A stretch of DNA of 46,149 bases from JBIOJM01 sp044450785 (lineage in GTDB: Bacteria; Planctomycetota; Planctomycetia; Isosphaerales; Isosphaeraceae). A model generated the notes under the pieces. It was not told the origin of the DNA. It worked only from the letters and a program-made list of their open reading frames with translations, and ran no database searches. Shown in pieces: positions 32,722-41,202 of this stretch. The first letter of the stretch is position 1; each line of letters opens with the position of its first letter. A program made the position numbers and the translations under genes. The DNA lies in the NCBI GenBank assembly GCA_044450785.1, contig JBIOJM010000037.1:1-46149 (forward strand), in the 5' to 3' direction.

Positions 32722-34449
32722 ATGATGAGCGTTCCTGATTATTACAACCGGGTCAACGTCGACCTGTTGCGGCTCATGCCGCCCGATGCGCGGGTCGTGG
32801 TGGAGATCGGCTGCGGCGCCGGGGCACTGGCGGAGGCGTACCGGAGAATCAACACGCAGGTCCACTACTTCGGCATCGAGAAAGACCCGGCCGCGGCGCG
32901 CGCCGCCGGCGCGAGCGGCCGCGTTGATCGGGTCGTGGCCGGCGACGTGGAGACCGTTGACCCGGCCGCCCTCGACCTGTCGGACACCAGTCCAAGCGTT
33001 GATTGTCTGGTTCTGGGCGATGTGCTCGAACACATGGTCGATCCGTGGGCCGTTCTGGCGCGGCTGGTGCGGTGGGTGCGCGACGGCGGCCAGGTCCTGG
33101 CGTGCATCCCCAACGTCCAGCACTACTCGGTGCTCGTCAACCTGCTGCGCGGGAAGTGGGACTACCAGGACGAGGGGCTCCTGGACCGCACGCACTTGCG
33201 GTTCTTCACGCTCTCAGGCGTCCAGGAGCTGTTCGCCAGCGCTGGCTTGCACGTGTTCGAGATCCAGCCGCGGTGGTGGCCCAGCGCCGAATTCGACCGG
33301 TTCCAGCAGGTGATGGCGCCGGTTTTGAGCGGGCTGGCGATCGACCCGGCGTCATTCGCCGCGCAGACCCAAGCCGTCCAGTACATCGTCCGGGCGGTGC
33401 GCGCGGTCGACCCACCGCGGCGGCTGCTGATCTGGTCGCTGCTCGGCTCGGTCATCGCCAGCGAAGCGCGCGTCGGCGAGCCGGTACGGTTCCTCGCCAC
33501 GATCCCGGGCGTCCGCACCCGGGCTGGGACCGGCCTCCAGTTTGACGACCTGGCCCGGACCTGGCCCGGCGAGGGGAAGGTCTTCGTCCAGCAGCGTTGC
33601 GTCATCCCCCGCACCGACCACCTGCGACTGCAGCGCGCCTTGCTCGCGCAGGGCTATCTCATCGTCGGCGAGTTTGACGACGATCCCCAGCACTTCGCCG
33701 AGCTCGTGCACACCGACTTCTTCGCTCTCAGGAGCTGCCACTGCATCCAGACGACGACCGACGTCATGGCCGAGACGCTCGCGGCGATTCACCCCCACGT
33801 TGTGGTCTTTCCCAACCAGATGGCCGGTCTGCCGCGGCCGCGAGCCGAGGCAGAGTTCGCAGCGAGCCCGGCGACGCTGTTCTTCGGCGCCCTGAATCGC
33901 GAGGCCGACTGGGCGCCGCTCTTGCCGGTGCTGAACCGTGTCCTGGCGAAGCACGGCGATCGGGCGCGGGTTCAAGTCGTTTACGATCGGGCTTTCTTCG
34001 ACGCCCTGGCGACTCGACACAAGGCGTTCGAGCCTCTCTGCTCACACGACCGCTACCATGAGCTTTTGCACGAGGCGGACATTGCCCTGTTGCCGCTCGC
34101 GCCCACGCGGTTCAACCAGCACAAATCGGACCTCAAGTTCATCGAGTGCGCCGCCCACGGCGTGGCAGCCCTGGCCAGTCCCACCGTTTACGAGCGCACA
34201 ATCAAGAGCGGCGAAACCGGAGTCGTCTATCATTCTCTCGAAGAATTCGAAATGCTGCTGGACCGGCTGATTCAGGACGCTCCGTTTCGCCGCCGGCTTG
34301 GCGAGAACGCCTACCGCTTCGTCGCCGAGGACCGCCTGCTGGTGCGCCACTACCGCGCGCGGCACGACTGGTATCTCGCGATGCTGGACCGTCGGATCGA
34401 GCTCGAGGCCGAGCTTTTAAGGCGCGCGCCGGAGCTCGTCGGGACTTGA
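32722..34449 (+). CDS. SAM methyltransferase / glycosyltransferase fusion protein
   Basis: 575 residues; ATG 32722 or 32725. Residues about 1-215 are a class I SAM methyltransferase: 'VVVEIGCGAGALAEAYRR' (SAM loop), 'YFGIEKDPAAA', 'VDCLVLGDVLEHMVDP' and 'GGQVLACIPNVQHYSVL'. Residues about 240-560 resemble a GT-B glycosyltransferase C-terminal half: 'FFGALNREADWAPLLPVLNR', 'HDRYHELLHEADIALLPLAP' and 'SDLKFIECAAHGVAALASP', the usual donor-binding EX7-type region. Such fusions build or decorate surface glycans. Acceptor and donor sugars cannot be deduced. It is a single gene, opposite in direction to the preceding permease operon. Confidence 0.82.
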   Translation: MMSVPDYYNRVNVDLLRLMPPDARVVVEIGCGAGALAEAYRRINTQVHYFGIEKDPAAARAAGASGRVDRVVAGDVETVDPAALDLSDTSPSVDCLVLGDVLEHMVDPWAVLARLVRWVRDGGQVLACIPNVQHYSVLVNLLRGKWDYQDEGLLDRTHLRFFTLSGVQELFASAGLHVFEIQPRWWPSAEFDRFQQVMAPVLSGLAIDPASFAAQTQAVQYIVRAVRAVDPPRRLLIWSLLGSVIASEARVGEPVRFLATIPGVRTRAGTGLQFDDLARTWPGEGKVFVQQRCVIPRTDHLRLQRALLAQGYLIVGEFDDDPQHFAELVHTDFFALRSCHCIQTTTDVMAETLAAIHPHVVVFPNQMAGLPRPRAEAEFAASPATLFFGALNREADWAPLLPVLNRVLAKHGDRARVQVVYDRAFFDALATRHKAFEPLCSHDRYHELLHEADIALLPLAPTRFNQHKSDLKFIECAAHGVAALASPTVYERTIKSGETGVVYHSLEEFEMLLDRLIQDAPFRRRLGENAYRFVAEDRLLVRHYRARHDWYLAMLDRRIELEAELLRRAPELVGT

Positions 34450-34541
34450 GTGAACCCGCTGATGGAGGACCAGAGGTCGCGGGCCGCGGCGGTCAGGTTG
34501 CCCAGGTCGGTCTGCCCCGGTCGAATCCGGGGCATCCCACG

Positions 34542-35564
<1,023 letters not shown>

Positions 35565-35921
35565 TGCCCGAATCCTCCCGGAGCCGCGCTGGCCCATGAT
35601 CCTCGGTGTGGTTTTCTCTACCGGCTACCTATTATGAGCTGACCGAGACTGGATGGCGAGATGTCACAAGCGAGGTCGACGTACGGGCTCGACGCCTGAT
35701 CGAACCCGACGCGACTCCTCGGCCGGCTCGCCGCGGGCTGAAGCTCCTTGACTGAGCGGGGCACCCCAGTATGATGGCCGTTGGCCGGGTCGGCCAGAAA
35801 TGCTTGTCTCGCAAATTCGGATTTCACAACGCTCCTCTAGGCGCCTCAGACCCTCGAGACCTTGGGTTGTGCGTTCTCGACCTTCCGCAGGCGCTTCCGG
35901 GGGAGAAGCGAGGTAGCCGCC
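35565..35921. other. Divergent intergenic region, no gene seen
   Basis: 357 nt between the DUF1559 gene (minus) and the PQQ dehydrogenase gene (plus). No supportable gene or clear promoter was identified by eye; a GAGG at 35910-35913 serves the dehydrogenase start. Confidence 0.45.
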
Positions 35922-37763
35922 GTGAGCGCATTGCACCTCTCCTTCCACGCTCTCGCACGCCCGCGCGTGCGCTGGGTTTGTCTCGTCACATCGCTGTGTC
36001 TGGTCGCCTGGCTGGGGCTGGGCGGGTGGTGGCTCCAAGCGTTCGAGCCCGCCGCCAAAGGGCAGCAGCCGCCGGAGCCCGTAGGGGCCGTCGATGAGAA
36101 CGACCTTTTGAAGGCGGGTGCCAACGATGCCAACTGGCTGATGTACGGCCGCACCTACAACGCCCACCGCTACAGCTCCCTCAATCAGATCAACACCAAG
36201 AACGTCGCTCGACTGATCCCGGTCTGGACCTTTCAGACGGGTGTGCTCGACGGCTTCGAGTGCACGCCGCTGGTCATCGACGGCATCATGTACCTGACGA
36301 CGCCCTGGAATCATGCCTATGCGGTCGATTGCAAGACCGGCTCGCAACTCTGGCACTACCAGAAATCGCTGCCCGAGAACCTGGCGCTGTGCTGCGATGC
36401 CGTCAATCGAGGGTTCGCCGCCTGGGGTGACCGGCTCTACATGGCGACGCTCGACGCGCACCTGGTCTGCCTGGACCGCAATACCGGGGAAGAGGTGTGG
36501 GACATCCCGATCACCGTTGCCGGTGAGAACGGCAAGGAGACCGGCGACATCTATAAAATGGCCTACAGCGCGACGGTGGCCCCGCTGGTGATCAAGGGGA
36601 AGGTGGTGATCGGCATCAGCGGAGCGGAGTACGGCATCCGCGGCTTCATCGACGCCTACGACGCCAAGAACGGCAAGCGGCTGTGGCGTTTCTTCACGGT
36701 CCCCAGCGCCGATGACAAGTCCGAACATGCCAAGAAGGCCCTGACGACGTGGGAAGGCAACTCCTGGTTGACCGGAGGAGGCTCGGCCTGGGTCACCGGA
36801 ACCTACGACCCCGAGCTCAACACCCTGTACTGGGGCATCGGCAACCCCTCCCCCGACTTCAACGGCGAAGTGCGCAAGGGGGACAACCTCTACACCTGCT
36901 CGATCCTGGCGCTCAATCCGGACGATGGATCATATAAGTGGCATTTTCAGAATAGTCCCCACGACCTTTGGGACTATGACGGCGTCAATGAGCCCCTCCT
37001 GGTCGACATCACCCGGGACGGTAAGCCGGTCAAGGCGCTGGTGCAGGCGCACCGCAACGGGTACTTCTATTGCCTGAACCGGGAAACCGGTGAATTCCTC
37101 TATGGCAAGCCGTTTTGCGAGGTCAACTGGACCGACCGGACCAAAGGGGCCGATGGGCTCGATCCCAAGACAGGCCGGCCGTTCGTGAACCCGGGCGCGC
37201 TACCCACGGCAGCAGGCGTCCGCGTCTGTCCCGGTGCCGCCGGCGGCAAGGAATGGAACCCGATGGCCTATGACCCCGGAACCGGATCCGCCTTCGTATC
37301 GGTGATCAACAACTGCGCCAAGTTCACGTCGGGCAAGGCCTTCTTCATCAAGGGACAGCCCTACTGGGGCAGTTCCCTGACACTGATCGACAACCAGGCC
37401 TCGGGCTCGCTGAAGTCGATCGATGTAACGACGGGCCGGATCAAGTGGGACGTGGCCACGCGGTCGCCGATGGTGGCTGGCGTGCTCGCCACCGGCGGCG
37501 GGCTCGTCTTCACCGGAGACGCCGAAGGGTTCTTCACCGCTTACGAAGCCCAGACGGGCAAGGTCCTCTGGAGCTTTCAATGCGGCTCGGGACACCATTC
37601 CGGCCCCATCACCTACAACCTCGACGGCCGGCAGTACATCGCCGTGTGCGTCGGCTGGGGCGGCTGGACGGCTGGATTCGCCGGTGACGGCGCCCCCTGG
37701 CTCCGCAACGCCCGCCGCGGGAATACCCTGTTTGTCTTCACCCTTCCCGAGGACGGCAAATGA
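35922..37763 (+). CDS. PQQ-dependent alcohol dehydrogenase, XoxF-like, probably lanthanide-dependent
   Basis: 613 residues from GTG 35922 (GAGG 8 nt upstream); an ATG at 35862 gives 20 further residues. An N-terminal membrane or signal segment at about 15-40 (WVCLVTSLCLVAWLGLGGWW) is followed by an eight-bladed quinoprotein propeller with tryptophan-docking repeats ('DCKTGSQLWHYQK', 'DRNTGEEVWDIP', 'TTGRIKWDVATRS'). The vicinal disulfide CC (C157-C158) is present. Metal/PQQ ligands by position: E236 ('SGAEYGIRG'), N308 ('GIGNPSPDF') and catalytic D351 in 'HDLWDYDGVN', with D353 two residues later. A second Asp at that place is the mark of XoxF-type, lanthanide-using enzymes; Ca-dependent MxaF has Ala. 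It oxidises primary alcohols in the periplasm. It overlaps the XoxJ-like gene by ATGA. The substrate is not established. Confidence 0.88.
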   Translation: MSALHLSFHALARPRVRWVCLVTSLCLVAWLGLGGWWLQAFEPAAKGQQPPEPVGAVDENDLLKAGANDANWLMYGRTYNAHRYSSLNQINTKNVARLIPVWTFQTGVLDGFECTPLVIDGIMYLTTPWNHAYAVDCKTGSQLWHYQKSLPENLALCCDAVNRGFAAWGDRLYMATLDAHLVCLDRNTGEEVWDIPITVAGENGKETGDIYKMAYSATVAPLVIKGKVVIGISGAEYGIRGFIDAYDAKNGKRLWRFFTVPSADDKSEHAKKALTTWEGNSWLTGGGSAWVTGTYDPELNTLYWGIGNPSPDFNGEVRKGDNLYTCSILALNPDDGSYKWHFQNSPHDLWDYDGVNEPLLVDITRDGKPVKALVQAHRNGYFYCLNRETGEFLYGKPFCEVNWTDRTKGADGLDPKTGRPFVNPGALPTAAGVRVCPGAAGGKEWNPMAYDPGTGSAFVSVINNCAKFTSGKAFFIKGQPYWGSSLTLIDNQASGSLKSIDVTTGRIKWDVATRSPMVAGVLATGGGLVFTGDAEGFFTAYEAQTGKVLWSFQCGSGHHSGPITYNLDGRQYIAVCVGWGGWTAGFAGDGAPWLRNARRGNTLFVFTLPEDGK

Positions 37764-40168
37764 GTGGCGCGTGGCGCGTGGTGCGTGGCGCGTGGCGCGT
37801 GGACCGGGCTCTTGGTCTGCCGGCCATGGTGCTGATCGCTTGCGGCGCCTGGGGCGGAGAGCTTGCGCGAGGAGGGCAGGGGAGCGGTCCCGCGGACTCC
37901 GCGAAGGTCCTGACCGTCTGCGCCATACCGGCGTCAATGCCCCGGACCGGCAAGGCACCGGACGGTACACCAGAAGGCCTTGATGTGGCCGTGGCAGAGC
38001 GCGTGGGCCGCGCCCTGGGTCGGACGATCGAATTCCACTGGTGCGCCAACGCACAGTGCGCCTGGCATTGCCTGCCCGCCGGCCGCTGTGACGTGGTCCT
38101 CGGCCAGCCTCACAAGTCCGGGCCGCCACGCGATGTGGCCTGGAGCGTTCCCTATGCCGGCGCCCAGTTCGGTCTGGTCGCCCCGCGTGACTCGCATGGC
38201 ATTCATTCCCTGGCCGACCTTCGGGGCAAACGGGTCGGGATCGTGACCGGCACGGTGGCCATCTCGGAGCAGGATCACGCGGTTGCTCGCTTCAAATTGC
38301 GCGAAGACATCCTGGACGGCTTCCAGGCCGGCAAGCTGGACGCCGCATTCCTGGACGCCGACTTCGCCGCCTGGTACCTGCATGAGCATCCCGGGCTCGG
38401 CCTGCGGCTCGTGCCTGAGTATGTCCCCCGCGAGCGCTGGAACATGGCCCTGGCGGTGCGGGCCAAGGATGCACAACTCCTGGTGGAGATCAACCGCGCG
38501 CTGGCCCAGCTTGCCGAGTCGGGAGAGCTGCGAAAAACCTATTCCGGTTTGGGAGTACCATTCCGTCCTCCCTTCACGGGGTCCAGCCGGCAACAATCCT
38601 CCCCCAACACCTGGCAGCGCATCCGCGAACGGGGAGAGCTGGTCGTCAGCATCGACCCCGCCAACTTGCCCTATTCCAGCGCCAAGGAGGATCGCCCGGG
38701 GATCGACGTGGAGCTGGCGCGAGCCCTGGCCGGGCGGCTAAACGTCAAGCTGCGTATCGAATGGCTCGACATCCAGCACGAGACCGCGGTCGGGCGGCTG
38801 CTCGAGCGCCAGTGTAACCTCGTCTTCGGGGAGGCCGTGGCGGCCAACGCCGTCGCCGATGATGAAGAGCTGGCGGGGAAAGTCCTCTACTCGCGGCCCT
38901 ATTACGGGACCGGTTATGTGCTCGTCCAGCGCAAGAACGGCCCCCACGTCCAGTCGCTGCGCGAGCTGAAAGGAGCGAAATCGCAACGTCTCGGTGCCGA
39001 GGCCGGCTCGGTCGCCGATTACAGCCTGCGCCAGCGCGGCTACCTGCGCCGCCTGTATCGCAACCAACTGGCAGCGCTCAAGGCATTAAGCGACGGCGAT
39101 ATCGACCATGCCTACCTCTGGGCCAACGTCGGTTGGACCCTGCACGTCTCTCCAGACCTGAACCTGGAGCTCGTTCCGAATGACGTTCCTGAGGACCACT
39201 GGAATATCGCGGTCGCCATGTGCCGGGGTGATGACGAGCTCAAGCGGCATGTCGACGCGGTGCTCGATGCCCTGATCGCGGACGGGACGGTCGGCCGCGC
39301 CCTGGGCCGTTACCACGTGCCTTACCACGCCGCGTTTCCGGAGCCCGCCATCGATGCCCAGGGAAGCACCGAGAAACCGATCCGGCACGAGATCGCTGAT
39401 CGTGGTCCCGAGCCTCAGACGCAAAAGATCCAAACGTCCAAGCACGCTTATGCGGGTTTGGCCAGGGTCCGCTCAGCCGGCGAGCTGGTGGTGGGGCTGG
39501 ATCAGAACAACCTTCCCTTTTCGGCGGCCCACCCCGAGCCGGCCGGGCTTGACCTCGAAATCGCCGGCCTGCTCGCCCAGGAACTGGGCGTGAAGCTCCG
39601 CGTTTATTGGGCCTATTCCTCACACGATTCCTACCCCTCGAAACTGTCGACAAGAGGGCTCTGTGATGTGATCCTGGGGGTGATGCCCGACGATCGTTTC
39701 GAGCGCAGGGTCCTCTATTCCCGGCCTTATTATCACGCTCGGTACCAACTGGTCGTCCGCTGCGGTGAAGGTCCTCCCGCGCTTCAAGAGCCTCTGGCCG
39801 TGGAGGAAGGGGTCGCGGTGCACGGGCTCGAGGGGCGCGCGGTGAGGCGGTTTCCCAGCACCGAGGCGATTCTGGAAGCCGTCGCCAAGGGACACGTCAA
39901 AGGTGGCTACGTGATCTCGACACGCGGTCCCTGGCTGGCCCAGCAGCGGTGGCCGGGAAAGCTCGCCTTTCTCCCCACGGCCGCAGCCGTGGACTGCTTT
40001 CCCATCAGCGCGGTGGTGCGCAAAAGCGACCGCGACCTGAAGGACGCGATCGACCGGGCCTGGGACGAGCTGGATCGATCGGGCCGGCTGGCGCGGGTCT
40101 TTGCCCGCTGGCACATCCCTTTCGAGCCCGGCACGGTTGCCGAGACGAGGAAAGAGCCAGGCCGGTGA
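37760..40168 (+). CDS. XoxJ/MoxJ-like protein with three tandem solute-binding domains
   Basis: 802 residues. ATG 37760 overlaps the dehydrogenase stop (ATGA). The first residues, MSGAWRVVRGAWRV, are the translation of a 7-nt repeat array; a signal peptide-like stretch 'LPAMVLIACGAWGG' follows. Three periplasmic-binding domains of the quinoprotein-associated type: about 47-272 ('VLTVCAIPASMP', 'LRGKRVGIVTGTVA'), about 284-527 ('GELVVSIDPANLPYS', 'SLRELKGAKSQRLGAEAG') and about 567-790 ('GELVVGLDQNNLPFSAAHP', 'AISTRGPWLAQ'-like end). MoxJ and XoxJ proteins, which have a single such domain, assist the dehydrogenase in activation or assembly. A triple version is unusual. It is cotranscribed with the dehydrogenase and the cytochrome. 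Confidence 0.85.
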   Translation: MSGAWRVVRGAWRVDRALGLPAMVLIACGAWGGELARGGQGSGPADSAKVLTVCAIPASMPRTGKAPDGTPEGLDVAVAERVGRALGRTIEFHWCANAQCAWHCLPAGRCDVVLGQPHKSGPPRDVAWSVPYAGAQFGLVAPRDSHGIHSLADLRGKRVGIVTGTVAISEQDHAVARFKLREDILDGFQAGKLDAAFLDADFAAWYLHEHPGLGLRLVPEYVPRERWNMALAVRAKDAQLLVEINRALAQLAESGELRKTYSGLGVPFRPPFTGSSRQQSSPNTWQRIRERGELVVSIDPANLPYSSAKEDRPGIDVELARALAGRLNVKLRIEWLDIQHETAVGRLLERQCNLVFGEAVAANAVADDEELAGKVLYSRPYYGTGYVLVQRKNGPHVQSLRELKGAKSQRLGAEAGSVADYSLRQRGYLRRLYRNQLAALKALSDGDIDHAYLWANVGWTLHVSPDLNLELVPNDVPEDHWNIAVAMCRGDDELKRHVDAVLDALIADGTVGRALGRYHVPYHAAFPEPAIDAQGSTEKPIRHEIADRGPEPQTQKIQTSKHAYAGLARVRSAGELVVGLDQNNLPFSAAHPEPAGLDLEIAGLLAQELGVKLRVYWAYSSHDSYPSKLSTRGLCDVILGVMPDDRFERRVLYSRPYYHARYQLVVRCGEGPPALQEPLAVEEGVAVHGLEGRAVRRFPSTEAILEAVAKGHVKGGYVISTRGPWLAQQRWPGKLAFLPTAAAVDCFPISAVVRKSDRDLKDAIDRAWDELDRSGRLARVFARWHIPFEPGTVAETRKEPGR
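37764..37802. repeat. Heptanucleotide array, 5 units of GTGGCGC, inside the XoxJ-like start
   Basis: Five 7-nt units GTGGCGC, one GTGGTGC, directly after the start codon of the gene at 37760. They encode a repeated Gly-Ala-Trp-Arg-Val segment, so this array is translated. Confidence 0.8.
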
Positions 40169-41079
40169 GTCGATCCGCGCCAGCGAGCTTCTGGTATCGA
40201 CGGTCCGTGCTCGGCGCTGCGCTGCTGGGCGGTGTCATCGCCTGGGTTGCCGCCGGTACTGGTCCCGACCCGAGGGTGCAGTCAGCGCCCTCGGTCGGAA
40301 TCCAGTCGGCGCGGCAGGCGCGAGAAGGACGCGTCCCGATCGCTGGACCAGCCGGAGCGGACGCGTCTTCGAACGGGGCGGATTTGGCGGAAGGCCAGGC
40401 TCTGTTCCGCGGCCTGTGCAGCGGCTGCCACGGCGGGGCCGGCCGTGGTGGCAAAGGCCCCGACCTTACTGACAGTCGCTGGATTCACGGCGGCGCCGAT
40501 CAAGACATCGCCGGGGTGATTCAGAACGGCGTGCCCAAGACCACCATGAAGAAACTGGGCGATTCCCTCAAGCAAGACCAGATTCGCAAGCTGATCGCGT
40601 ACATCCGCAGCCTGGCCCGTTCCCCGGCCGAGAGCGGCTGGAAGCCCTACCTGGCCGGCGATCCGCAAGCCGGCCGAAATCTGTTCTTCAATCCCCAGAG
40701 CAAGGTCCAGTGCGCGAAGTGCCATAGCGTGGGGGGGGAGGGAGGCCGGATCGGGCCGGTCCTGGATCGAATCGCCAACCGCCGTGCCCCCGAGTTCGTG
40801 ATGGAATCGATCCTCGAACCGTCCAAGGAGATCGCCCCCGAGTACGAAGCCGTCGCCGTCGCGACGAAGGAGGGGCGAGTGATCTTGGGTCTCCGGATCA
40901 ACGAGACCAACTTCAGCATTCAGCTCACCGAGGAAAACGGCCGCTTCCACTCGTTCCTCAAGCGCGACTTGGACGAGCTGAAGGTCCAGAAGAAATCCTT
41001 GATGCCCGAGAATTTCGGCGAGCTGTTGACCGTCAAGGAGCTGCACGACCTGTTCGCGTACTTGATGACGTTGGAATGA
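40165..41079 (+). CDS. Di-heme cytochrome c, XoxG-like electron acceptor
   Basis: 304 residues from GTG 40165, which overlaps the upstream stop as GTGA. A membrane or signal segment at about 10-30 (SVLGAALLGGVIAWVAAGT) precedes a first class-I cytochrome domain with CSGCH at C85-H89 and the distal part 'GVPKTTMKKLG' carrying the Met ligand. A second, TIGR02603-type heme domain has CAKCH at C183-H187, followed by 'GPVLDRIANRRAPEFVMESI' and 'MPENFGELLTVKELHDLFAY'. As the last gene of the dehydrogenase operon it is the likely electron acceptor from the PQQ enzyme, the place taken by XoxG in classical clusters. The classical XoxG has one heme; this fusion adds the planctomycete domain also found in the protein at 4077-7976. 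Confidence 0.85.
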   Translation: MSRSAPASFWYRRSVLGAALLGGVIAWVAAGTGPDPRVQSAPSVGIQSARQAREGRVPIAGPAGADASSNGADLAEGQALFRGLCSGCHGGAGRGGKGPDLTDSRWIHGGADQDIAGVIQNGVPKTTMKKLGDSLKQDQIRKLIAYIRSLARSPAESGWKPYLAGDPQAGRNLFFNPQSKVQCAKCHSVGGEGGRIGPVLDRIANRRAPEFVMESILEPSKEIAPEYEAVAVATKEGRVILGLRINETNFSIQLTEENGRFHSFLKRDLDELKVQKKSLMPENFGELLTVKELHDLFAYLMTLE

Positions 41080-41202
41080 AATCCCACCAGGGGTGACACG
41101 CGCTGTTCCTGGCATCGCAGACGAATACTCAAGAACCTCCTCTCCCGCCAAAATCGGACCTGTCCCGCTTTCGTCCCGCTCCGAGCCCTGGCTCACCGCC
41201 AT

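Noticed and set aside
35862..35921. Longer N-terminus of the PQQ dehydrogenase from ATG 35862
   Set aside because: The added 20 residues are Arg/Phe-rich before the export segment and have no better ribosome site than GTG 35922.
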